This document shows, in pieces, positions 53,853 through 61,143 of a stretch of DNA of 64,000 nucleotides. The position numbers were made by a program, and so were the translations under genes. The notes under the pieces were generated by a model. That model was not told the DNA's origin. It did not search any database and saw only the letters and a program-made list of their open reading frames with translations. The DNA comes from Paraniabella hibiscisoli (GTDB lineage Bacteria > Bacteroidota > Bacteroidia > Chitinophagales > Chitinophagaceae), in NCBI RefSeq assembly GCF_022512515.1, contig NZ_JAKWBK010000001.1:62001-126000 (forward strand). The letters run 5' to 3'. Numbering within the stretch: the first letter of the stretch is position 1; the number at the start of each line of letters is the position of its first letter.

Positions 53853-54952
53853 ATGATCATTAAACGATTTTCGCTGCTTGCATTAGCATTTTTTCTATTG
53901 TCGGTATTATATGCCCAAGATAGCAAAACCTTTAGCAATCCATTAGACGTACAATTTGGAGATCCTTATATACTACGCGCGGCAAGTGGAAAGTACTTTA
54001 TGTATGGCACCGGGGCCGGGGCTAAAAATGGTTTTGCAGCTTATTCATCTGACGACCTGGTAGACTGGAAGCGCGAGGGCCAGGTTTATTTCGGAGATAA
54101 TAAAAACGGCTGGGGCGAGCATTCCTATTGGGCGCCCGAAGTATACGAGCGAAACGGAAAATACTATATGTTTTACAGCGCCCACTGGAAGGTAAATCCG
54201 ACCAAGGAAGAAGAGAATTTTAAAATTGGCGTTGCCGTAGCTGATCAGCCCACAGGCCCTTTTATTGACATGCAGGACAAACCTATTTTTGACCCGGGAT
54301 ACCCTATTATAGATGCCAATGTATTCTTTGCGGCAAATGGCAAAACTTACCTGTACTATTCGAGATGCTGCTATAAGCATCCGGTTGAAAGCGATGTAGC
54401 TAAATGGGCACGTAAAAAAGGCTGGTATCAGGAAATTGAAGAGAGCTGGGTATACGGGATAGAAATGAGAAGTGATTTCAGTGGTGTGATTGGCGAACCG
54501 GTTTTATTATTACGCCCTCCTGTTAAAATGAATGATCCGCAGGCCGGATGGGAAAGTCTTTCTGTTACCTCAAAAGAAGTTAACCGCCGCTGGACAGAGG
54601 GTTCTTTTATTTTTAAAGAAGGGGACACTTATTACATGATGTACTCTGCCAACTATTTTGGAGGTAAAAATTATGCTGTAGGATATGCCACTTCAAAGAG
54701 TCCGCTGGGGCCTTTTAAAAAGCCGCCAACAACCCTGTACTACAAAAGAACACAGCCAAGGGAGGCATTGTCACCGGCACAGGGCACAATAGTATCACCT
54801 GGTCGCCCGATGGGAAAACCATGTTATGCGTATACCATGGCCGCACCAGCAAAACAGGTGATGAGCGGGTAGTATTTATCGACCGTATGAAAGTTACTAA
54901 AGGAATACTGACCGTAGACGGACCAACCACGCAAAAGCAGCCACGGTTTTAG
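53853..54952 (+). CDS. Glycoside hydrolase family 43, secreted, one frameshift
   Basis: About 366 residues with a signal peptide (LALAFFLLSVLYA). The GH43 five-bladed propeller acids are visible: general-base Asp in DVQFGDPYILR, pKa-modulating Asp in YPIIDANVFFA, and catalytic Glu in RWTEGSFIF. A missing A near 54720 restores the C-terminus (NNPVLQKNTAKGGIVTGTGH, KTMLCVYHGR) to a stop at 54952. Family members act on arabinan, xylan or galactan side chains. Operon partner of the sulfatase. Confidence 0.92.
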
Positions 54953-54977
54953 TGCAATTCATTATAAAAACTGGTAG

Positions 54978-55008
54978 AAGCCCGCAATTTAAAACTGCGG
55001 GCTTTTTC
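54978..55008 (+). terminator. Terminator of the sulfatase-GH43 operon
   Basis: AAGCCCGCA (54978-54986) / TGCGGGCTT (54996-55004) followed by TTT. Confidence 0.88.
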
Positions 55009-55040
55009 ATACGCACATTTAGCACTCTACAATAAAAGAG

Positions 55041-55075
55041 TTTTTTATCTTTTATTATTTTTTATCTTAACTTTG
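55041..55075 (+). promoter_or_regulatory. Promoter and candidate Rrf2 operator
   Basis: TAACTTTG (55068-55075) is a TAnnTTTG -7 element. Directly upstream, TTTTTTATCTT occurs twice (starting near 55041 and 55057). A related AATAAAAGACAAAAAA lies at 55538-55553 before the globin gene. These A/T repeats may bind the Rrf2 regulator; low complexity makes this tentative. Confidence 0.35.
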
Positions 55076-55094
55076 CAGTACAAATTCACTTCAG

Positions 55095-55525
55095 ATGTTT
55101 TCCAAGACCTGCGAACATGCCATACGTGCTATGATCTTTATCGCTCAAAAATCGAGAGAGGGAGAGCGGGTAGGCATTAAGGATATTGCAAAGAGTATAG
55201 AGGCTCCCGAGCATTTTATTGCCAAGATACTGCAGGATCTCAGCCGAAAAAACCTGGTATTATCGGCAAAAGGCCCCAATGGCGGCTTTTATCACGATCA
55301 GCAATCGGCTCAATGCACCCTGGCAGATATTGTGAAAACGATAGACGGAGATAAAATATTCAGCGGATGTGGCCTGGGGTTGAAGCAGTGCTCTGAATCG
55401 CACCCCTGCCCTATTCACCATGAGTTTAAAAAGTAAGAGGCAGCATACAACGCATGCTGGATAAAGCCCGCATAGGCACTTTATCCAAGGAGCTGGAGCA
55501 TCAACTTACGTTTCTGAAACGCTAG
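55095..55525 (+). CDS. Rrf2-family regulator with a three-cysteine cluster, one frameshift
   Basis: About 143 residues. Winged helix: FSKTCEHAIRAMIFIA, IKDIAKSIEAPEHFIAKILQ (recognition helix) and LVLSAKGPNGGFYHDQ. Three cysteines at 92, 99 and 105 (C-x6-C-x5-C) are placed like the Fe-S ligands of NsrR/IscR relatives. A one-base break near 55433 restores RGSIQRMLDKARIGTLSKE and a stop at 55525. The next gene encodes a truncated haemoglobin, which fits nitric-oxide or redox sensing. Confidence 0.88.
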
Positions 55526-55576
55526 TTTTTTTGAACAAATAAAAGACAAAAAAGTATTTTATTAAACAAGCGCATT

Positions 55577-55972
55577 ATGAATGCAACAAAAGACATACAA
55601 AGCATCGGCGACATACAACTGCTGGTCGATAATTTTTATACAGCGGTAAGAGGCAATGAACTACTGGGCCCCATCTTCAATCAGCGCATTGGAGATCGAT
55701 GGCCGGAGCACCTGGAAAAAATGTATCGCTTTTGGCAAACGGTACTGCTGGAAGAACATACCTATTTGGGCAGCCCTTTTCCTCCACATGCACAGCTCCC
55801 CGTAGAACAGCTACATTTTGATACCTGGCTACAATTATGGTATGGCACAATTGACTTGCATTTTAAAGGCAAAAAGGCTGATGAGGCCAAATGGCGCGGC
55901 GATAAAATGGCGGCAATGTTCCTGCACAAAATATCTTATTACCGCGACACCAATGCCCGGCCACTTATATAG
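55577..55972 (+). CDS. Group III truncated haemoglobin
   Basis: 131 residues, intact. The 2/2 globin fold signature is VDNFYTAVRGNELLGPIF, MYRFWQTVLLEEHTYLGSPFPPHAQLPV (distal region and the PPH of group III globins) and HFDTWLQLWYGTIDLHF with the proximal-side His, ending MFLHKISYY. Group III globins detoxify NO or handle oxygen. It is 51 bases downstream of the Rrf2 regulator. Confidence 0.9.
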   Translation: MNATKDIQSIGDIQLLVDNFYTAVRGNELLGPIFNQRIGDRWPEHLEKMYRFWQTVLLEEHTYLGSPFPPHAQLPVEQLHFDTWLQLWYGTIDLHFKGKKADEAKWRGDKMAAMFLHKISYYRDTNARPLI

Positions 55973-55992
55973 CATTTCAATATTTTTTAATG

Positions 55993-56064
55993 ACGCCGCG
56001 GAAGGATTCGAACCTCCGTAACAGGTTTTGCAGACCTTTGCCTACACCACTCGGCCACGCGGCT
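55993..56064 (-). tRNA. tRNA-Cys (anticodon GCA)
   Basis: Minus-strand cloverleaf: D stem GCC/GGC, anticodon stem AAGGT/ACCTG with loop CTGCAAA (anticodon GCA), T stem GGAGG/CCTTC with loop TTCGAAT, acceptor GCCGCG/CGCGGC. The first acceptor pair would be A-G, a mismatch that may be real or another base error. CCA is not encoded. Confidence 0.93.
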
Positions 56065-56079
56065 TTATAAAAGAAAGGA

Positions 56080-56900
56080 TTAGTATTGCGTAGCTACCTC
56101 TTGTTGGAGCGCAGGCTTTGTCTCCCTTGGCTTATAGATATTGGCCGCCACTTTCTCTACCCATATCTTGGGCACAAACCTGGTTATATAAGCATTTACC
56201 TTATTGGAAAATCCTGGTATGATCTCCGCCTTGCGCTTAAATAATCCTTTTACTGCAATAGCAGCTACAGCCTGTGGTGTCATATTAAACCTGTCTGCTG
56301 TTTTTAATGTATGAGCCGCCATGCCCGCCCTTGTTACAAATGCAGTGTCAGTAGCACCAGGGATAAGACAGCTGATTGAAACAGGTGTATCTCTTAACTC
56401 AAACCTGAGGCTACGGGTAAAAGAAACTACAAAAGCCTTTGATGCCGCGTATACTGACAAATAGGGTACAGACTGATAACAGGTAGTACTTCCTACATTC
56501 AGCAGGTAAGACTGGGAAAACTCTTCAACACCGGAACAAACGCATGCGCGATCCGAAGCTGCGCCTTTATATTAACATCCACAATGTTTAACTGGTCGTC
56601 TATATTCAGCTCTGTAAACGGGGCATTCAAACCATAACCTGCATTATTTACAATAACGTTCAGATAGTTATGATACCAGCGTGTTCGCTCAAATATGGTT
56701 GCGGCAGCGCCCGGATGGCTCAGGTCCTGTACAATCGTCACTACGTCTACATGATGGTTATCCCTGATATACTGCGCGGACTCCAATAGTTGGCGCTCAT
56801 CAATATCTATTAATATTAATCCTCTTTTCTGTTTCGCCAGTTCAACTGCAATAGCATTACCAATACCCTTTGCAGCACCGGTTATTAGTGCGTACGACAT
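56080..56900 (-). CDS. Short-chain dehydrogenase/reductase, one frameshift
   Basis: About 274 residues. Rossmann cofactor motif TGAAKGIGNAIA at residues 7-18, NNAGYG near 90, and catalytic YAASK in VYAASKAFVVSFTRSLRFEL. A one-base break near 56520 restores VLEEFSQSYLLNVGS before the active site. The C-terminal region (KAEIIPGFSNKVNAYITRFVP) is like the SDR group that reduces ketones of long-chain lipids and 3-ketosphinganine-like substrates, but the substrate cannot be fixed. It follows the PhyH gene by 60 bases in the same direction. Confidence 0.88.
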
Positions 56901-56960
56901 ATTAATTCCAATTTTTTCGCTTGATATATTTTTTTATTAAAGTAAAAAGTAAAATGGGTA

Positions 56961-57824
56961 TCATATAGAGGGGGTTAACTCTGGTGTAAACTGAGGCTCC
57001 GCCTGCTTTTTGGGTTTCGACAATGCCAGCTTTGCCAGTTTATGATAAAAAGGTGTTCCGCTGGCTTCGCTTTTAGGTTGATACGCACCCGTTACTACCG
57101 GTATATACATTACGCGCCGGCGACTCTGCTCACCTATATGGGGCGACTGTTGTACCCGGTGCCATAAACGCCCGTCGTGTACGGTCAGGTCTCCCGCTTC
57201 AATATCAAGTCCTACCTCATTATCATCAGGCTTGTGATCAATAAAGTTTTTTCTTAAAGAACAGCGTAAACAGTCCCTTATTATGCGTTCCTGCCAATAC
57301 CCGCAAGCCTCCATTCGTTTGAGGGCAATCATCTAAATGCAAACCCACATTCAACATAGGCTTGATACGGGAGCCAAGAAACAGATCCCTGGGACTATCT
57401 GTATGCCATCCAAGGCGGGTAAAACCACTGTGCTCGGTATTCAGATAATGGTTCACTACCAGGCCATCTTTTTCAGTCTCCCTATACGGCCATTGAAGGG
57501 GCCCAGCAGGTTGACCAGTTGCTGCACTTTATCGCTTTTTAAAAACTCCTTAAGCACCTGGCTATACTGGGATGCAAAAGCGATACGCTGTATCAGTGGT
57601 GCTCCGTTTACATCCGATCCAAATTTTAAAGGAATGCCATTCACTACAGTAGCCCCTTTATCCAGTAAAAAAGTTTCTACCGATTTTACCTCGTATAATA
57701 ATTGTTTCACTGTGTGTGCAGAAACAAATTGCTTGAAATGCAAAACGCCATGTGTATTTAAATGTTGTGTGTGTAATGATGTTATCCCATCATAATAATG
57801 AAACTGCTGTGTAGCGTTACTCAT
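56961..57824 (-). CDS. Phytanoyl-CoA dioxygenase (PhyH) family Fe(II)/2-oxoglutarate oxygenase, two frameshifts
   Basis: About 288 residues. Iron ligands: His and Asp in LGWHTDSPRD and the distal His in VHDGRLWHRVQQSPH; the 2-oxoglutarate Arg lies in RRRVMYIPV. N-terminus HLNTHGVLHFKQFVSAHTVKQLL is typical of PhyH. Missing A bases near 57470 and 57250 restore RLKKDGLVVNHYLN and FFKKKNFIDH. The gene has a long leader containing a Cys-codon-rich ORF, and its promoter carries the shared ATTAGTC palindrome. Substrate unknown. Confidence 0.88.
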
Positions 57825-57899
57825 AATAATAAGCTTTAAAAGATGAAAGAAAAAGAAGGAGAATTAGTAATTGTAGGTGATCCAGTAAAAGGAAATGCA

Positions 57900-57941
57900 T
57901 TAGCAACAACAACAACATATACAGGTTGGCAAGGCAAGCAT
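57900..57941 (-). CDS. Candidate Cys-rich leader peptide of the PhyH-SDR operon
   Basis: A 13-codon minus-strand ORF, MLALPTCICCCCC, from ATG 57941 to TAA 57900: six of 13 codons are Cys (TGT or TGC), five of them consecutive at the end. It lies about 58 bases after the predicted transcription start and 75 bases before the PhyH ATG. Leader peptides dense in one amino acid are used for attenuation. Its run derives from an (AAC)n repeat, so chance is possible. No clear Rho-independent terminator follows; the stretch after it is T/C-rich on the mRNA strand. Confidence 0.45.
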   Translation of the reverse strand: MLALPTCICCCCC

Positions 57942-58005
57942 TCGATTGCTGCGGTTGTAAAAACTATATGTTGTAAACTGTAACAATTATTATAGATTGA
58001 TAAAG

Positions 58006-58053
58006 CAAATATAGAAAGAAAATATTAGTCCACCAAATAAGTAGACTAATATT
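58006..58053 (-). promoter_or_regulatory. Promoter of the PhyH-SDR operon with ATTAGTC palindrome (site A)
   Basis: On the minus strand a TTG (58036-58034), 20-base spacer, and TATATTTG (58013-58006) form a good promoter. A 33-bp palindrome with perfect 10-bp arms AATATTAGTC (58021-58030) / GACTAATATT (58044-58053) and 13 bases between them covers the -33 element. It is the same motif as at 60971 and 61103. Confidence 0.7.
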
Positions 58054-58080
58054 TTATAATTATTTTTTTACCCTTCACTT

Positions 58081-59277
58081 TTATGCTGCCTCCACTTTAC
58101 TTGTAGTGTTTACGTCATTGGCTTGCTCAGATATTGATTGACCAAAGGCTTGCTCAAGATCGCTGATCAGATCTGCGGCTTCCTCTAAACCCACTGACAG
58201 CCTGATCAGGCTATCGCTCACTCCGGCAGCTTTACGCTTTTCAGCAGGAATGCTCTTATGCGTCATTGCAGCCGGATGGCATAAAAGACTTTTTACGCCA
58301 CCCAGGCTTTCGGCGAGCCTGAAGTATCGGGTAGCAGTTACAAACCGGGTAGCCGCATCTTCTGTATCTTCTTTTAACGTAAACGACACAACCCCGCCAA
58401 AACCACTAGCCTGTTGCTTCGCAATTTCATGATTGTGATGCTGCTCCAGCCCTGGATAAAAAACTTTTTCAACAGCAGGATGCTGCTGCAGGTACCTGGC
58501 TACTTCCAAAGCATTAATACAATGCTGCTTCACCCTGAGCTGTAATGTTTCGATCCCTCTTATGATCAGCCAACAATCGAATGGCCCCAAAACAGCACCA
58601 CTGGCGTTTTGTATAAACTTTATTTTAGCGCCCAACTCTTCCGTCTTTGTAACCACCACACCGGCTATCAGGTCGCAATGCCCTCCCAGGTACTTGGTTG
58701 CAGAATGTACTACAATATCGGCGCCCAGCAATAGCGGCTGTTGCAATGCCGGAGATGCAAACGTATTGTCTACACAGAGCAAACAGTTATTGGCCCTGGC
58801 AATCTTAGCGATGGTAGCAATATCTGATATTTTCAATGTGGGATTAGTTGGTGTTTCGATCCATACCAATTTGGTTTGCGGGGTGATAGCTTCAAATACA
58901 TTGTTAGCGTTGGTACTATCTACGTATTTTACGCTAATCCCAAATTTCTCATACACATGAGTAAATAGTCTGAATGCCCCTCCATAAATATCGTCTACTG
59001 CCACGATCTCGTCGCCGCTCTGCAGCAGCTTTACTACAGCATCAATAGCTGCCAACCCGCTGGAAAATGCAGCGCCTGTACTCCCGCCTTCTAAACCTGC
59101 AATGATCTTTTCTAACGTGGCCCTTGTGGGGTTATTCGTTCTTGAATAGTCGTAACCGAGATTAACGCCGGGCGCTTCCTGCACAAATGTGGATGTTTGA
59201 TAAATAGGAACTGCGATTGAACCTGTAAGAGGATCTACCGGGATGCTGTGAATGGTTTGTGTTGCATTGTTGCTCAT
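58081..59277 (-). CDS. Cys/Met metabolism PLP enzyme (cystathionine gamma-synthase/beta-lyase type)
   Basis: About 398 residues, intact. PLP fold type I transsulfuration enzyme: SIAVPIYQTSTF, YDYSRTNNPTRATLE, FSSGLAAIDAV, the Asp in CLLCVDNTFASP, the PLP Lys in HSATKYLGGH, and SLGGVKSLLCHPAAMTH. It interconverts cysteine, homocysteine and cystathionine. Synthase versus lyase cannot be decided by eye. I chose ATG 59277 (MSNNATQTI), since the upstream ATG at 59361 lies within the riboswitch terminator. Regulated by the SAM-I riboswitch upstream. Confidence 0.93.
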   Translation of the reverse strand: MSNNATQTIHSIPVDPLTGSIAVPIYQTSTFVQEAPGVNLGYDYSRTNNPTRATLEKIIAGLEGGSTGAAFSSGLAAIDAVVKLLQSGDEIVAVDDIYGGAFRLFTHVYEKFGISVKYVDSTNANNVFEAITPQTKLVWIETPTNPTLKISDIATIAKIARANNCLLCVDNTFASPALQQPLLLGADIVVHSATKYLGGHCDLIAGVVVTKTEELGAKIKFIQNASGAVLGPFDCWLIIRGIETLQLRVKQHCINALEVARYLQQHPAVEKVFYPGLEQHHNHEIAKQQASGFGGVVSFTLKEDTEDAATRFVTATRYFRLAESLGGVKSLLCHPAAMTHKSIPAEKRKAAGVSDSLIRLSVGLEEAADLISDLEQAFGQSISEQANDVNTTSKVEAA

Positions 59278-59356
59278 AACTGATTTGTTTTTAAAGATGA
59301 AAAATGTATGATCATCAAACCTTATCAGGAAAAACATCGGGTATGAGCTTAGTATA

Positions 59357-59394
59357 AACAAAAAAGCTCATCCGACGAATCAGGATGAGCTTTT
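59357..59394 (-). terminator. Expression-platform terminator of the SAM riboswitch
   Basis: On the minus strand AAAAGCTCATCC / GGATGAGCTTTT (12-bp perfect arms) followed by TTGTTT, 38 bases after the aptamer and about 80 bases before the gene start. Confidence 0.9.
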
Positions 59395-59432
59395 ACTATT
59401 TTACTAAATAATACTTGTAAGCTGAACGCTGA

Positions 59433-59543
59433 CTTATCTGCCTCCGCTATTACGGAGATGGATTTGGCACCTTTTTCACAGCTTTGCTGCGAACAGGTTG
59501 TCAAGGCTTCATCGGGCCATTACCCTCTGCCTTTCTTGATAAG
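59433..59543 (-). ncRNA. SAM-I (S-box) riboswitch
   Basis: The minus strand contains the S-box core in order: P1 CTTATC/GATAAG, AGAGGG, TGGCCCGATGAAGCC, GACAACC, then GGTGCCAAATCC. P4 is CTCCG/CGGAG. This aptamer binds S-adenosylmethionine and normally turns expression off by letting the terminator form. It controls the transsulfuration gene at 58081-59277. Confidence 0.95.
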
Positions 59544-59562
59544 AGATTGAAAAGAACTACTG

Positions 59563-59570
59563 CAAAAGTA
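59563..59570 (-). promoter_or_regulatory. -7 element of the riboswitch transcript
   Basis: On the minus strand TACTTTTG, an exact TAnnTTTG match, about 20 bases before the start of the aptamer. Confidence 0.6.
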
Positions 59571-59613
59571 AAGCGTATAGATTTTAAATTCCAAAACTTT
59601 ACTGTACTATTTT

Positions 59614-60952
59614 TTATAACAACTTTATTAAGATCCTGGCACTCCATATAATCACGAGTACACCCAAGAGAATAAACGCGGTACGGCGAGGTAATCTACC
59701 CGCAAGTCTGGCCGCCAGCGGAGCCGCAATCAGCCCGCCGATAATGAGGCCTAAGATCGTTTGCCAGTGGCTCACTCCTAGTAAAATAAAAAAGTAAAGG
59801 CGCTGGACAAAGTAACAAAAAATTCAGTCAGGCTTACAGAACCTATAACGAACCTTGGTGTACGCCCTTTGGTTATAAGCGTAGTTGTCACTAACGGGCC
59901 CCATCCGCCGCCGCCAAATGAATCAAGGAAACCACCTGCACCGGCCAATGCTCCGTATCGTTTAAATTTCTTTTTCTGCACCTTTTTCTTGAATGCATTG
60001 GATAGTATTTTAACCCCCAGGAACAAGGTATAGCATGCCAGTAATGGCTTTATCCAATCTGCATATTTCTCTCCCAGGTATACCAACAAAACAGCACCGG
60101 CTATTGCACCTATCACCCCAGGCAATAAGAGTGTTTTAAATAGCTTTTTATTCACGTTGCCAAATTTGTAATGACTATAGCCCGAAGCGCCGCTGGCGAA
60201 CATTTCCGCCGTATGTATACTACCACTTATAGCAGCCGGACTTACTCCTGCAGAAAGAAGTATGGTAGTACTGGCAACTCCATATCCCATGCCCAGTGCT
60301 CCATCTACCAACTGTGCCACAAAGCCTGCTGCCAGCATGATCAAAAACGCCTGATCTAAGGAACTATATAAATTAATGGCATGAACCCTGATTTCCTGGA
60401 AAGGCCAGTAAGAAAAATCATGTGCCCAATTAACATAAAGGCAAATGCAGCGAGTGCATAAGTTGCAATTCTTTTGTTGGATAATCCCTTTAATCCTGAT
60501 GGTTTTTTTCCGCCGCAGTGCCGTTCACAGGTGCTCCTTCGTACCGGCTTACATGGCCGATTCGTACATTGGCTAACCCATATTCGGTTGCATCATTATT
60601 GATCTGCTCAACAAGAACCGGATCGCTAGTTGCAACAACCAATGCATCTGCGTGCTGAATATCAAACGGATCATATAACCGCTCTTCAATTACCACTTTC
60701 GCATGGGTAGAGGCCCATTCTTTCAGGTCATCGCTTAATTGTTCTGCAATAATGCGCACCTCGGCTCGGGCGCGCTGTGGTCAATTTCTTTAAGATGTTG
60801 AATAGCAACACTGTCTCCCCTATAACCAGCACGCGCAGCCCTTCCATCCGCAAAAGAAACGGGAAAGAGGACTCCGTTGCTTTCGTTTGATTATTAACAG
60901 CTATTCCATCATTCATAATCCGATATTCAATTTTCCCGACTATGCTTTTCAC
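59614..60952 (-). CDS. Fusion of siroheme-synthase-like domain and TauE/SafE (TSUP) transporter, four or more frameshifts
   Basis: About 446 residues when joined. Residues about 1-145: an NAD-binding precorrin-2 dehydrogenase-like domain (FLLRMEGLRVLVIG, ADALVVATSDPVLVEQIN, YGLANVRIGHVSR). Then a membrane part: IATYALAAFAFMLIGHMIF, AGFVAQLVDGALGMGYGVA (TSUP repeat 1), ISGSIHTAEMFASGASG, GGFLDSFGGGGWGPLVT (repeat 2) and a basic C-terminus ending ILIKLL. Breaks near 60745, 60505, 60420 and 59785 each need one base. TSUP proteins export sulfite or other sulfur compounds; siroheme is the sulfite reductase cofactor, so this fusion fits sulfate assimilation. An alternative start is 60916. Confidence 0.85.
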
Positions 60953-60970
60953 TGAAACGAGTAAAAAACA

Positions 60971-61001
60971 TATTAGTCTATAATTTTAGTGGACAAATAT
61001 A
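60971..61001 (-). promoter_or_regulatory. Promoter of the siroheme/TauE gene with ATTAGTC palindrome (site B)
   Basis: On the minus strand TATATTTG (61001-60994) is the -7 element. It overlaps the palindrome TATTAGTC (60971-60978) / GACAAATA (60992-60999), 7 of 8 matched, with the same 13-base spacing as sites A and C. Confidence 0.65.
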
Positions 61002-61095
61002 TTATAATATTTTCATTTTCTTATATAAATTTTTTATTACCAAAATTCCGTTCCGGATTTTAGTTTTCTATAACATCTCCTATTTAACAAAACAA

Positions 61096-61130
61096 TACCT
61101 TTGATTAGTCTATTTAAAAAGTAGACTAAA
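61096..61130 (+). promoter_or_regulatory. Promoter of the hydroxylase gene with ATTAGTC palindrome (site C)
   Basis: TACCTTTG (61096-61103) is an exact -7 element. Starting at its last base, GATTAGTC (61103-61110) and GACTAAA (61124-61130) form the same palindrome with 13 bases between arms, covering the expected transcription start. This is the position of a repressor site. Confidence 0.7.
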
Positions 61131-61143
61131 AAAATCTATTATC

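Noticed and set aside
57843..57983. A 46-codon plus-strand ORF antisense to the PhyH leader
   Set aside because: No family features, no promoter on that strand, and its Thr run is simply the complement of the Cys-codon repeat in the leader.
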